Source of the DNA: Quercus robur
Lineage: Eukaryota > Streptophyta > Magnoliopsida > Fagales > Fagaceae
NCBI RefSeq assembly: GCF_932294415.1
Contig: NC_065538.1
Span: 16,139,830-16,203,829 of the forward strand
Length of the DNA stretch: 64,000 nucleotides
Direction of reading: 5' to 3'
A program made the translations under genes and the position numbers. Within the stretch, counting starts at the first letter, position 1. Every line of letters begins with the position of its first letter. The notes beneath the pieces were generated by a model, which was not told where the DNA came from, made no database searches, and was given only the letters and a program-made list of their open reading frames with translations. Shown in pieces: positions 46,125 through 58,086 of this stretch.

Positions 46125-47867
46125 GGCGTAAATACACTTTTGCTTTCCAAATTTTGGCCACATTTCCATTTTGGTCGCTACTTTTCTAATTTACCTTTTT
46201 TAGTCTTGAAAATGATAAGCGCGTTTTATTTTGGTTTTTACCGTTATCTCACTAATGAAAACAACCTACATGACAGACGAAAAATTTAAAAAGTAATTAA
46301 TTAATTATACGTGTCATTACTATCCTATCCATGTCAGCTTTCCACCACATTTAAAGTTACGTGACCCTCATGTGACTGACTAATCAACTACCCAAATCAT
46401 GTGACAGATTAAAACCCCAAATCAGACGATCAAACCATAAATCCCTCTCTTAATCCCTCTTTTCTACCATCATCAATCATTTCTTGAATCTGGAGATGAA
46501 ACAATAGATACCAAACTCCAAAAACATTAAACTGAAAACACATTTCCATTCCTCCAAAATCATTAAACTGAAAACTCACTTCCATCCCAAATTGTCAATG
46601 TTTGAATAATAGCCTTTATTTGGGTAAATATTTTGGTACAAGGTAAAATTAAAAGCAGCTAAAATTTATTAGGGCTTTAGTGTTCATGGGATGAAAGTTT
46701 CCAGTGATTTTGAAACATCTTTGTTGTGATTGTATGACAGATTTCATTGCAGCAAGTTTGTGCAAATCTTATTTGAGTTGTTTTATGAGTGATCTTCCAC
46801 AATAACTATTAGGACTTTCACACCACTTACCTTTATATAGCACAACACAGCAGTATGCACATATGGAGAGAAAGTTTTCCAATTCATTCAAATTACAAGT
46901 ACAACCTAATCTGCAGGTGTTCCATTGCTAATTGGAAAAAAATTGACAGCCCAAAGCTACATACATTCACAACTACATCATTTTTTCCACCCCACCTATC
47001 TAACCCACCAAAGATAGAATCACAAAAAACAAACCCCACATATCACCAATGACAATGCCAAACACAGTGTGAAAAACTTCTCTATCTTCTTGCAATTTGC
47101 AACCTCAGTCTCAAGTGTGATAATCGTCTACCTCTGCTCTAAGATAAGATCCTTTCCACTCACAAATCTCATCCTCATGCCATTGGAAAAAATTACACTT
47201 GCACTTGAAATGCAAACCAAAGCTAAAATTGACTATGTAATACCTGTAAAATCTGCAACCCAAAATTGCAACAAAATCTTACAAAAAAACATCTATGTTT
47301 AATATCAGTCAATACCCAGTAATTAGGACATCCGTAAAACCTTTTGTTGAAATTGTCTGATGTCCATGATGCCACTAACACTAGTTTTTTTGGGAACAGA
47401 AGCACTTCATTGGTGCTCTCCTCCTTAGACTTACACCGATTGATGAGCTTGATTCCATCGATGGGATGAGCTGTCGATGACGAGATTTGGTGTTTGTAAT
47501 TAGTGATGAGCTTCAATTGTGAATTGGAGGTATAAGTTGTGTTGTGCTATGGGGGAAGAGCTTTAATCGTGAAATTTGGTTGTTAGGGTTTTGGGTTCAC
47601 AATTGTTAGCCAAACGTGTGAGTCAGTCACATGACTCTAAATGTGGTGGAAAATTGACGTGGATAAGTTAGTAATGACACGTAGGATGAATTTATTTATT
47701 TTTTAATTTGCCATCTGCTACATAGGTTGTTTCTATTAGTGAAAGGATGGAAAGGATCAAAATGGAACGTATTTTTTATTTTGGGGATTAAAAACGGTAA
47801 AATAAAAAAGTATGGACTAAAATGAATTTGGGTCCAAAATATAAGAACCTTTTGGTGCATTTATACC
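46125..47867. mobile_element. Pack-MULE C carrying a GRF zinc-finger gene fragment
   Basis: Ends GGCGTAAATACACTTTTG and (reverse of right) GGTATAAATGCACCAAAAGG are inverted and match the terminal style of elements A and B. The arms run about 270 bp, including CCACCACATTTAAAGT against its complement and CGTGTCATTACTA blocks. The interior contains a two-exon GRF zinc-finger fragment on the - strand. The 9-bp flanks no longer match, so the target duplication is not demonstrable. Confidence 0.7.
47060..47458 (-). pseudogene. Captured two-exon GRF zinc-finger gene fragment
   Basis: On the - strand from the ATG at 47458-47456 the reading is MESSSSIGVSLRRRAPMKCF with CFCSQK. After a shift in an A7 run it continues VASWTSDNFNKRFYGCPNYW. 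After an intron-like gap with an AG acceptor at 47224-47223, the reading resumes as FKCKCNFFQWHEDEICEW and then, in another frame, LETEVANCKKIEKF. This is the GRF zinc-finger pattern (CxC, W, RxFYGCPxY, CxFFxW) followed by the coiled coil usual in plant single-GRF proteins. The frameshifts make it non-functional. The retained intron suggests capture from genomic DNA. Confidence 0.75.
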
Positions 47868-49027
47868 AATTATTACTTAACTAACAAGAAAAATTGATGT
47901 AAATAAAAAATAGTATATAAAAATTATTAAAAATTTTTGAAAAGAAAATATTATTAATTTTTTATTAGAATATAAGAAAATGTCTCACACAAAATTATTA
48001 TCTTTAGTTTTCAAATTGCATAAAGCCAACACGACTCTCACATGTACCTTATATAATTTTTATTGTTATCCATAACTATATTAGCTCAATTATTATGAAA
48101 AAAATTCATAAAAGAAAATTATATGCTTAGATTTATCCTATCTTTTGAGAAACAACTTATTCTATCTGGTGGCCTTGTATCCTAAAATAATTATATTAAA
48201 AAAAATTCATAATTTATATCCTGAGAGATGACCAATGGGTTCATTTCGCGGAAAAAGATGGCCTCGATTTTACTTTATGACTTTTTGCGTAGTGGGCGAC
48301 AAAAAATAGACCGTTCTACTTTTTTTCTTTTCCTAATCGCTGGAGTCTTTTCACAATAATGCCATATGCACTTTGGCAGAGTTTTCTCATAATTTGAGTA
48401 CTAAGACAATAAATTTAAATGCGTTTTCTCATATTTAAATATAACTTATATAATATTTATTTATATATTATAATTTTTTATTTAAAATTTATTATGTTAA
48501 TATGACTAATTCACTATTATAAATTTATTTAAAAAATCTTACAAACTAATGACAATGAATGTAACTGTTGGCATTTTAACAAGATACTAAATAAGTATTC
48601 AAATTATTTCTTGTGATTGATAACACATTAATTTATAGGACTTATGTAATAAAATTTGAGTGATATTATGCATACTACAAATTTTACTACATAAAGTTTA
48701 TACAAATTGATTTCTCACTTTCTTCTAAATTTTTTCTTTTTTGATGTCTCACCAATTACAAATAAAAAATTAATTCAAACATTCACTTATTAAATGGTTG
48801 AAACTCACTGATTACATTTATTGTCCCCAAATTTTGGATCCTTTTGGTAGCAGAGGCCCTTGGGCCTAAGGCCAACCCTACATCTTCCAAAAAATATGTG
48901 TGAAACCTTTTAACTCTATAGTCATATTAATTTTTACAAGTATTTTACGATAACCAAGGTAGTCAATGAGATAAGCATTTGCATCAGTGTTTGTATTATA
49001 GAAAAAGTAGCACAGTTTAGCCAATCA
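47868..49027. other. Gene-free AT-rich stretch
   Basis: No ORF or element boundary was recognised. AT content is very high throughout. Confidence 0.55.
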
Positions 49028-49545
49028 AGTTCAAAAATCACCAATATCAGTTCATGCAAAGTAATATAAAAATATAGGGTTTTTATAGTAACTGTGTAAA
49101 TTTACACAAACACTACTCATTTTTTTTTCTTTATATCTTGAGGATGAAATAAGAGAGTGGATGTTAATTATTGTGTATGAAGAAAAAGAAACAATTAAAA
49201 AAATCAAGAATATTTGATATTTTAATAAAATGTAGTATAAAATAGATAATCTAATATAGAGTGTTTTGAAAAGTTCAAAAAATCACCCACATCAGTTCAT
49301 GCAAAGTTATATAAAAATACATGGTTCTTATAGTAACTGTGTAAATTTACACAAACACTACTCATTTTATATTTAGTTTATTTATTTATTTTATTTTTTT
49401 TAGTATCTTGAGGATGAAATAAGAGAGTGGATGTTAATTGTTGTGTATGAAGAAAAAGAAACAATTAAAAAAATCAAGAAAATTTGATATTTTAATAAAA
49501 TGTAGTCTAAAATAGATAATCTAATGTAAAGTGTTTTGAAAAGTG
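49028..49545 (+). repeat. Tandem duplication, about 250-270-bp unit
   Basis: AGTTCAAAAA(A)TCACC starts at 49028 and 49272. Both copies run through GTGTAAATTTACACAAACAC, ATCTTGAGGATGAAATAAGA and TTGATATTTTAATAAAATGT to GTGTTTTGAAAAG. The second copy carries an insertion of TTTATTTATTTATT-type sequence. Confidence 0.85.
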
Positions 49546-50079
49546 AATATATAAAGTAGAAAAAAAAAATTCTTATACCAAAATAGATAGAAAATTATGC
49601 ACAAGCCTATGCAAATGCTGAGTGATTGATAATAAAGTTACATTGGCCGTACACCCACATGAGAAGTAATAAAAATATGCTAACTTGAAAATTTTTTTGT
49701 TTTTTTTTTTTTTGAACGAAACTTGAAAATTATTTTATTAGTAATATTTCTCAAAATTTTAATCTTCAATCATAGAAGAATATTATATATAAAGCGGTGG
49801 GAAACCTTTTTTTCGTTGTCTATAGTTCAGGATAAACAGTTAAGAAAATGCCTAATTTATAATATAAAAAATGTGAACAATATATCCATTAAGGTAATTT
49901 GGATATTTATTTTTTAATTGTTTGAATGATATTACTTATATAAATTGTCACGTCAATGTTCTCTAAAAAAAAATTGTCACATCAATTTGTGAGGCCTTTA
50001 TAATAAAACTTCACAGTAATTTTAGCATTTGAATAATGCCAAAGACGATAATTTTCACAATATTATATGATTTATTATT

Positions 50080-50376
50080 ATTAGAGTAGTGTTAGTTTCA
50101 CCTAGGTCAACAACTTATTCCACTTTTATGATGTACCAATAAAAATTGGTCATATTAGCATTTGTTAAAAAAGTTGTATACTCCTAGATTTAGCATTAAG
50201 ACAAAACCATAGTTGTTAGGGAGGACACTCTCACATTGTTAGCAGATATGGCCAAAGCTGTTGTTGTTAGGGCTGTAATATGGGTTTTTGATGAGTTGTC
50301 GCGTCAATTCGTATGTCATTTGTAATAAAACTTCTTAGTAGTTTCAGCATTTAAATAATGCCAAAAAAAGTTGGTC
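50080..50376. repeat. Diverged partial copies upstream of the 1.22-kb duplication
   Basis: ATGATGTACCAATAAAAATT, TTGGTCATATTAGCATTTGT and ATAGTTGTTAGGGAGGACAC are degenerate versions of phrases in the large repeat. This points to earlier rounds of local duplication. Confidence 0.6.
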
Positions 50377-51383
50377 ATTAGCATTTGTCATTAATTAGCA
50401 TTTGTCAAAAAAAGTTATACACTACTAAATTTAGTACTAAGACAAAAACATAGTTGTTAGTGAGGACACTTTCACATCGTTAGCAGATGTGGACCAGGCT
50501 ATGGTTGTTAGGGCTATAATATGCATTTTTTGATGAATTGTCACATCAATTCTTAAGTCCTTTGTAATAAAACTTCATAGTAGTTTTAGCATTTGAATTG
50601 GTCATATTAGCATTTGTTAAAAAAATTATATACTCCTAGATTTAGTATTAATACAAAATCATAGTTGTTAGTGAGGAAACTTTCACATCGTTAGCAGGTA
50701 TGGACAAAGATATAGTTATTAGGGTTGTAATATGCTTTTTTTTTTTTTTTTTTAATAAGTCAAAAAAATGGTTAAGGAGGGGTGATCTGTGTGGCTTTCC
50801 TCTCTAAGGGTAGCCATAATAGCTCTTAACTACTCTTGAGCAAGACTTCATTTTCAGGGCGGCGCCACTTTAAGGCCAGGGTGGTCCTGGGACCACCTTG
50901 ACCTGATTTTTTTTATATTATATAATAATTTAAAAAAATTTATTTGTCTACCCTTCAAAAAAAATTTTGAGAACACCCTCAGTTTTTTTTTTTTTTTTTT
51001 TTATGCCAATAAAATTAAATTTTGCTCCATAATTTGTTCTACATTTAGTGGATAAATGATTGCATGGTTGTGTACATTGAAAGAGATGTTGCTTGTAGCA
51101 TTGATAATAAGACTATCATGCAACGATTTCAAAATATGAAAATTTGTAGAAGACACGCAAATACATAAAGTTTACAATTATAGAAGACAATTGTAAACTT
51201 TATGTATTTGCGTGTTTTTTTTTTTTTTTTATTGTTGTTGTTGTCAATATATGAATTTCTCTTTTTATTAGATTATATAATTTATGCTTCTTAAGGAACA
51301 TCTTGAGAAAAATTCCTGAATCCGCCACTATTCATTTTGATGAAGAATAAGGAACACTAGCACGTTACTCATGGGGGAGGGAT

Positions 51384-51448
51384 GAGTTGAACCCAAATCA
51401 CTCCGCATAACAAAGTCTTGTTAACCCAAGACCCCAACCACTAGGCCA
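51384..51448 (-). repeat. tRNA-derived SINE-like promoter (copy 1)
   Basis: On the - strand TGGCCTAGTGG (51448-51438) is a good pol III A box and GGGTTCAACTC (51394-51384) a good B box, spaced about 43 bp apart. The sequence does not fold as an intact tRNA. SINE end points are not defined. Confidence 0.5.
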
Positions 51449-52563
51449 CCAATCGCGTTGGTAGGGTTGGAATACGCTGTAAGTATGGTAAAATGTCTAT
51501 CACATAGGTGTGTATTGATTTTATAAGCTTGTGAATTTATTTTGTTCTTATTTAATTTTGGGAGAATACAATTACAAGACCCTCCCTTTCTTATGATGTA
51601 CCAATTAAAATTGGTCATTAGCATTTGTCAAAAAAAGTTATACACTACTAAATTTAGTATTAAGACAAAAACATAGTTGTTACTGAGGACACTTTCACAT
51701 CGTTAGCAGATGTGGACCAGGCTATGGTTGTTAGGACTATAATATGCATTTTTTGATGAATTGTCACATCAATTCTTAAGTCCTTTGTAATAAAACTTCA
51801 TAGTAGTTTTAGCATTTGAATTGGTCATATTAGCATTTGTTAAAAAAATTATATACTTCTAGATTTAGTATTAATACAAAATCATAGTTGTTAGTGAGGA
51901 AACTTTCACATCGTTAGCAGGTATGGACAAAGATATAGTTATTAGGGTTGTAATATGCTTTTTTTTTTTTTTAATAAGTCAAAAAAATGGTTAAGGAGGG
52001 GTGATCTATGTGGCTTTCCTCTCTAAGGGTAGCCATAATAGCTCTTAACTACTCCTGAGCAAGACTTCATTTTCAGGGGCGGCGCCACTTTAAGGCCAGG
52101 GTGGTCCTGGGACCACCTTGACCTGATTTTTTTTTTATATTATATAATAATTTAAAAAAATTTATTTGTCTACCCTTCAAAAAAAAAATTTTGAGAACAC
52201 CCTCAGTTTTTATTTTTTATTTTTTATGCCAATAAAATTAAATTTTGCTCCATAATTTGTTCTACATTCAGTGGATAAATGATTACATGGTTGTGTATAT
52301 TGAAAGAGATGTTGCTTGTAGCATTGATAATGAGACTATTATATAACGATTTCAAAATATGAAAACTTGTAGAAGACAATTGTAAACTTTATGTATTTGC
52401 GTGTTTTTTTATTGTTGTTGTTGTCAATATATGAATTTCTCTTTTTATTAGATTATATACTTTATGTTTCTTAAGGAACATCCTGAGAAAAATTCCTAGA
52501 GCCGCCACTATTCATTTTGATGAAGAATAAGGAACACTAGCACGTTACTCGTGGGGGAGGGAT

Positions 52564-52628
52564 GAGTTGAACCCAAATCACTCCGAATAACAAAGTCTTG
52601 TTAACCCAAGACCCCAACCACTAGGCCA
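52564..52628 (-). repeat. tRNA-derived SINE-like promoter (copy 2)
   Basis: This is the duplicate of the 51384-51448 segment within the second copy of the 1.22-kb repeat, with both boxes unchanged. Confidence 0.5.
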
Positions 52629-52779
52629 CCAATCGCGTTGGTAGGGTTGGAATACGCTATAAGTATGGTAAAATGTCTATCACATAGGTGTGTATTGATT
52701 TTATAAGCTTGTAAATTTATTTTGCTCTTATTTAATTTTGGGAGAATACAATTACAAGACCCTCCCTTTCTTCTGATTT

Positions 52780-53566
52780 TCTCCTTTCTCCTCTTCTCTC
52801 TTTTTTATTTTATTTTATTTTTTATTTTTTATATTTTGATAGATGTGTTGGGATTTGAACCATACATTTCTCCATTGAAAATATTATAAGGTGCTAGTTG
52901 AGTTATAAATCTCCTTGTTTTTTTAATTATGCAATTAGTGTAATGCCAATATGATGCATGATTAAAATACTTATGTGGGGTTGTTTACTTTGTCGATTTA
53001 GTTCTTATCATCATCTTAGCGACAAAAAATACTTACATGGCCAACAAATTGCAGCTAACACATTTGAAACTTAAGTAGCTAATAAAATAATAATAAAATT
53101 TCTTAATTGCATTAAAACATGCCACATCAACATTTATATAAAAAAATCAATATCTTATTAAAAATGAATTAAAAAATCAATATCTAAAAAAAAAAAAAAA
53201 ATTCATCAATCTTTGCTAGAATTAAAAAAAAAAAAAAAAAAGCCTCCAACCATTGTTATATCACCACCACCATCTTCTGCATCCACCCATTCAGCCACCA
53301 TCAACAAAACCTAATTCTCTGTTGACAACCACTTTTATATATATAAACAAACAAAATATGAACTGAGTTCAAATTACACTTAGTTTAACTCTTATAAAGT
53401 TACACCTTTTGTACGCTGAAGATTTCTAAGATCCAACAGTTGAAAAAATATCATTAAATGCTATTGCTTTCCACCTTGTTACCTAATTACTACTAGTATT
53501 CTCTCTCTTCTTATTTATTGCTTTCCACTAGATAATATCTTCTTCAACACAATCTAACAAAAACAA
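52780..53566. other. Gene-free AT-rich DNA before the young Tat element
   Basis: No coding sequence was seen. It includes A tracts near 53189 and 53225 and a weak B-box-like GGTTCAAATCC on the - strand near 52856. Confidence 0.5.
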
Positions 53567-54254
53567 TGTGGTTACACGATTTTCCTGGCCCAACTCGTGT
53601 TGATTAGGCCCTGGCCCAAAGCGCAACCCACAATAATTATTTGTAGAGGATGGGTCAAAGAACTTGGCCTCAGTGAACTTGTTCGGTCTTATGCATGGGC
53701 AGTATGATTTGCAAAAGAAAAATAGAAAAACACCAGAATGGATCTTTCTCAAGTCTGATTTTATTTCTTTTTTTGTTTCTGATACAGTTCTCCCGTCCCC
53801 TTCTTTGAGGGACTCCACTACATTATATATTTTTCTTCTTTTCATCCCAGCCTTACACCTGTTAGTCATCCAAGCATCCACTCGAGCACCTGTCCCATCA
53901 GACGCCCTCATCAGACCCTTTGTGAGTTGCAGAGGCAAAGGCGGTACTGTTCAGGAGTCTTTTCCTCATTAATGCGGCCAAGAGGGTGGTTGGGGCGCAA
54001 TTAATGTGGTGGTAGCCTTCCGTGAGATATTTTGAATTTAATTCGTTTTATATGTTGGGAAGACGAGCTGGAATGGCTGGGGCAAGTTTCTCGTCTGGGC
54101 TTCGCGATGTCCGAGGAGGAGTTACTCCTCGGACAGGTTTCCTTGATGCTATTGGGGTTGAATAGCGCTTCATATGAGGCTTTTCGTTGGACAGGACGCT
54201 CCTCGGACGGGCCTGAGCTTGGAATAGCCCATCATTTTTGGGCCGGGCCCCACA
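53567..54254 (-). repeat. 3' LTR of Tat element 2 (688 bp)
   Basis: It starts TGTGGTTACACG and ends GGGCCCCACA on the + strand, giving TGTGG/CCACA inverted ends. Its first 502 bp align without gaps to 63499-64000, with only two substitutions (53859 against 63791, and 53937 against 63869). Confidence 0.95.
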
Positions 54255-54272
54255 ATAGCCCCTCAAAACTTC
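54255..54272 (-). other. Polypurine tract of Tat element 2
   Basis: On the - strand AGTTTTGAGGGGCTAT abuts the LTR edge. It is the plus-strand primer site expected next to the 3' LTR. Confidence 0.65.
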
Positions 54273-54349
54273 GGTTTTTATCTCCCTCCGAGGGGAAAGG
54301 CGGGGTTTTGATGTTTGTGAGTGGAGGGAAATAAGGAGATCGTGGGGCG

Positions 54350-54520
54350 CGCGTGCGGACCGTTACTTTTGACGCGCTACAATTTACGAGACGTGGCCAT
54401 TAACTTTTGGAGGCGTTATGTTCCCTTCATCCAACGGCTTGGCGTGGATCGAACGGCCATCGTTTCTTCCCGTATTTCTAGGCGGGGGTGATCTTTTCTC
54501 TCTCCTCCCAGCTATATAAG
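54350..54520 (+). promoter_or_regulatory. Internal promoter of the antisense extra gene
   Basis: TATATAAG at 54513-54520 lies between the LTR and the extra gene and points along the + strand. Upstream blocks conserved with element 1 include ACGCGCTACAATTTACGAG, the paired ATCCAACGGC / ATCGAACGGCC motifs and CTCCCAGCTATATAA. Conservation in two diverged copies argues for real promoter function in the antisense direction. Confidence 0.65.
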
Positions 54521-54797
54521 ACGCCAGAGGGGTTCAGTTCCTTCTTTCATCTGCATTTCGCAAACCTCAAAAGACTCCAGAGAACTCCATCGAATCCTAG
54601 AGATATACGAACACATGCGTCCGTTACGCCGCCGTAGCCGTTCTTGTGAAGCGCTTCGTCCAAGAGAGATTCCCAGGCGTCCCCTTGAGCGTTTTGTGAA
54701 GGTACCAGTACATTTCGCCTTTCTCTCCGTTTCAATTCCCTCCTCGGACTCTACTTTTCTTTTCAGTCTTTACTTTCATTTCCTCAGTTCAGTTCAG

Positions 54798-57247
54798 ATG
54801 GGTAGATTCGAAAAATTAGTAAAAACTCCTGCCGCTATGGAAGCCTTTAGGGCTAAATACCACATTCCCCCGAGGGTTGGGCTGCGGCACTGTCCTCTTG
54901 AAGGAATATTGACCGATAGAGTTGAGGGAGAAGTCGTTATCCCCATGATTGCTTTCATAGAGGGAGGGATGACACTTCCCATGCGCAGGATCACAAGGGA
55001 ATACCTGTTCAACCATAGGTTGACGCCGTATCAGTGTGCCCTAAATATGTTCAAGATACTAGGCTGTGTAGATGTCTTAAACGAGCGGATGAATCTAGGC
55101 CTCACTTGGCACGATATGGCTTATTTGTACGAATGCCACCGCCTCGGGGATGATGGGTATTATCTTAAATCCCGGAACGAGGACGTTAGGTTGATCTCTT
55201 GTCTTCCAGTTTCCAATAAGACCGTGAAGAATGACTTCCTCATTGCTTCTGGGGAGTGGTTCGACGGTATTCACTGTCCAACTCGGGCAGGAAACCCAGG
55301 TGCGGCGCTTTTAGGATTGATCCTTTTTGGGGAAAGGATTTAGTGTTGAGGGGTTATTTTTTCTGGCTTTCTTTGTAATTGGAAAATTTCATGATCTGAC
55401 CTCACTTTTCTTGGTTTGTTTGCAGACAAAAGTCACGTTGCTCCTCGGATAAGACTTGTGAACGTGCCAGCGCTGAACTATCTTCTCAGGTCGGAGATTT
55501 ACGTTACCGGGGACGGACAGTTGCGTGCGGCCCATCTGGTTTTGGGCTATCAACCTCTGAGCAGCGCTTTCCAGGCAATCGGTCACGCTATAAGGGCTGG
55601 CAGCCCGAGGCTAGCCAGAATTGACGTGTCCCGGGACGGATTCCTAGCTGACCACGATTTGCCACCAGTTGTGTTGCCAGGTGTCAGAAATCCCTACTTA
55701 GCGGAGCAGTTACCTCCGGTAAACGAGCCTGGTGCTGCTGTTTTGGTTGAAGAAGAGGCTGAATCATCTCGTCTTTCCCTTGAAGAGGAGATAGATAAGT
55801 TTTACTTCGAGGAGGAAATTCAGCAAAACCCCTTGGTGGAGTCTTCTAATCCCGAAGTAGAGCAGGACCAACATTCCGCAGTTGGTGTTCCCTCAATCGT
55901 TATCTGCTCGGACGATACTTCAGACGAAGAGGTAGAGCCCATGGCAGGAAAGGGAAAGTCTCTAAAGGAGCTGATGACCTCTCGGGGGAAAGGTCAGTCA
56001 TCAAAGGTTCAGCCATCGAAGGGACCAAGTCTATCAAAGGTCAAAACCCTTCCCCCTGTGGTCCCCCAGGGCGTCTCGGACCCTGGCCTTAAGGTTATCC
56101 CGGACCTGAAGAAGAAGAGGCCGGTGGACACGCCTGAGGAAGGCGAGGTGGCTGTCCAGCCGACCAAGCAGCAGAAAACCACACGGGCGCCAAGGAGCAG
56201 AAGGGGCACCTCCTTGGACAGCAGGGATGAGGGGAACCTTGCTGAAGTGCGCACTTCCCCTCGTCCATGGGACCCAAAGTTGGAGCTGGATGGGCTCGCC
56301 ATTCCTTACACTGCTTCGGTCCGAGAGTATAATCGTGGCCGGGCAGGGTACGTGGCGGAGGCCTTAGAGCAGCCCCTACTTCTTCCTCGGGACATGGAGG
56401 CCTACAGGCGGTGCACTCAGTCCGAGCTCTTCCTATCCCTTAAAAGGGATCTCGCGCTGGTAAGTAATCCTTTTACTGCTTTGTCCATTTACTTGCTCCT
56501 GTTAGATTATATATTTTTCTTTTAAGGACACTCTTGTTTTGTCTGCAGATTACTCAGCAGGTCTTCGTGGCTGAGGAGTTTTGCCGTAATAGCCGCAATC
56601 TGGCTGAGGCTGAGACCCAGGCTCGGACAGAGGTGGAGAAAGCCTTGGGGTCCCTCAAGCATGATCACATTAAACTCACGGCTGAGTTCAAGGATTCGGA
56701 GAACCGACGTAAAAGTGCAGAGGCTGGCTTGAAGAGTGCCGAGGATCAGGCGGAGGACCAGCGCAAACAACTGTACACGGCTCAGCTTAATCTTAACACC
56801 GAGAGGCAGGCAGTGCAGGACCTCAAAAATGCCCTGCAAAAAGTAGAGGATGAGCTGAGGCGGGTAAAGGAGGATGCTCAGCTGATCCGAGAGGCAATAG
56901 AGGCCGAGAAGGAGGCCGCTCGACAGCTTGGGGCCGAAGAGACGGAGGCCAGGTTATCTGAGGAGATTCCCGAGGTATGCAGGGATTACTGCAGTATTTC
57001 ATGGGCTCATGCTTTTGATGCTGTAGGAGTTCCTGCGAATTCGGCACTAAGACTGCCCGAGAGCATCTTCTATCCTCCGGAGATCCGAGCTAACCCTGAT
57101 GAAGCCCAAGTCGCTTCGGAGCAAGACCTGGCGGTGCCTGATGCCGTCCTTGTGCCTGATGTGGCTAAGGATCCTGCCACAGACTCTACCATTGAGGTTC
57201 CTCCTCCTCAGCCCGAGCAGAAAGAAGATTCTCCCGCTAAGGCTTAG
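54798..57247 (+). CDS. Antisense extra gene of Tat element 2, three exons, 744 residues
   Basis: Exons 54798-55299, 55426-56459 and 56549-57247 join in frame (introns AG/GT...CAG/AC and CTG/GTAAGT...CAG/AT) into 744 residues without a stop. Exon 1 carries a domain like Pfam Transposase_28 (IAFIEGGMTLPMRRITREYL, then CALNMFKILG and GYYLKSRNEDVRLISCLPVS). Exon 2 has an acidic linker (SRLSLEEEIDKFYFEEE), a basic patch (DLKKKRPVDTPEEGEV) that could be a nuclear signal, and SVREYNRGRAGYVAEALEQP. Exon 3 is a long charged coiled coil, then CRDYCSISWAHAFDAVGVP. The MGRF start is chosen because it is conserved at 2386 in element 1. An upstream in-frame ATG (54615) lies in the leader, and a possible 5'UTR intron ends right at this ATG. 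Such ORFs are known in Tat elements; the function is unknown. It is not a proven transposase. Confidence 0.85.
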
Positions 57248-57539
57248 CCCCCCCCTTTTTTTTTTTTTTTTTTTTTTAATGAGAGTTGTCTTGTTTTTTC
57301 ATTCTTTTGTAAGGACCTCTCCTTTTAATGTACTCGGAATATTAATATAAAATGTTCGTTTTGCTTACTAAGAATGTATGTCAATAGCGTTCTTTTTTAA
57401 ACATTTGCAACGAGGTAGATACAGGCAAACGGTCAAAATGAAAATGGGTTTTTGGGTTGCTCATTTGAGGGTCGCGATGGTGCTAGACTGTGCGCATGTA
57501 TTAAAAGTGATTTCCTTTAAGTAATGATCTCCCAATCTA

Positions 57540-58030
57540 TCACAAGTAATAATCTCCCCAAAAGTCTGTGGTCCGAGGAGCCAGGCAAGACTTAGGTTCT
57601 GCTTAAAACTATGACTTGTCATGAGTAATAATTTCCCCTAGAGTCTGTGGTCCGAGGAGCCATGCAGGACTTAGGTTCTGTTTAAAACTATGAGCTGTCA
57701 TGAGTAATAACTTCCCCAAAAGTCTGTGGTCCGAGGAGCCATGCAGGACTTTGGTTTTGTTTAAAACTTATAAATAGTTGGCTTAAGTAACAATTTCCCC
57801 CAAGTCTGTGGTCCGAGGAGCCATGCAGGACTTGGGTTCTGTTTAAAACTTATAAATAATCGGCTTAAGTATTAATTTCCCCCAAGTCTGTGGTCCGAGG
57901 AGCCATGCAGGACTTGGGTTCTGTTTAAAACTTATAAATAATCGGCTTAAGTATTAATTTCCCCCAAGTCTGTGGTCCGAGGAGCCATGCAGGACTTGGG
58001 TTCTGTTTAAAACTTATAAATAATTGTAAT
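57540..58030 (+). repeat. Six tandem repeats of 79-82 bp between extra gene and pol
   Basis: GTCTGTGGTCCGAGGAGCC cores begin at 57564, 57643, 57722, 57804, 57886 and 57968 (periods 79, 79, 82, 82, 82). The last three units are almost identical, so expansion is recent. Element 1 has three 81-bp units of the same family here. Confidence 0.95.
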
Positions 58031-58086
58031 GTAGACTGGCAAGCGGCAAATGGTCATGAAAGAGAACGTACGCTATGCCATTCTTA

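Larger units (their letters stand above)
50377..52774 (+). repeat. 1.22-kb tandem duplication, two copies
   Basis: The phrase GTCAAAAAAAGTTATACACT begins at 50404 and at 51627, a period of 1,223 bp. Copies stay closely similar through GCAGATGTGGACCAGGCTAT, AGGCCAGGGTGGTCCTGGGA and GGAGAATACAATTACAAGAC. The main differences are homopolymer lengths and a small deletion in the second copy (around 52375). Each copy includes a GGGGCGGCGCCACTTTAAGG to CGCCACTATTCATTTTGATG segment with partly inverted ends (a possible hAT-like MITE) and a SINE-like promoter. Confidence 0.9.

Noticed and set aside
51384-51448. Functional tRNA gene
   Set aside because: A and B boxes fit, but no acceptor stem or anticodon arm could be paired. 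A SINE-type relic is the better reading.
52843-52915. Another SINE-like segment on the - strand
   Set aside because: Only a B-box-like GGTTCAAATCC is convincing; the A box and ends are too weak.
54615-54797. Upstream in-frame start extending the antisense gene by 61 residues
   Set aside because: The stretch is not conserved in element 1, lies in the CT-rich leader and contains a likely 5'UTR intron. MGRF at 54798 is conserved in both copies.
57540-58030. CRISPR-like array
   Set aside because: The whole unit repeats, with no distinct spacers, and it lies inside a plant retrotransposon.
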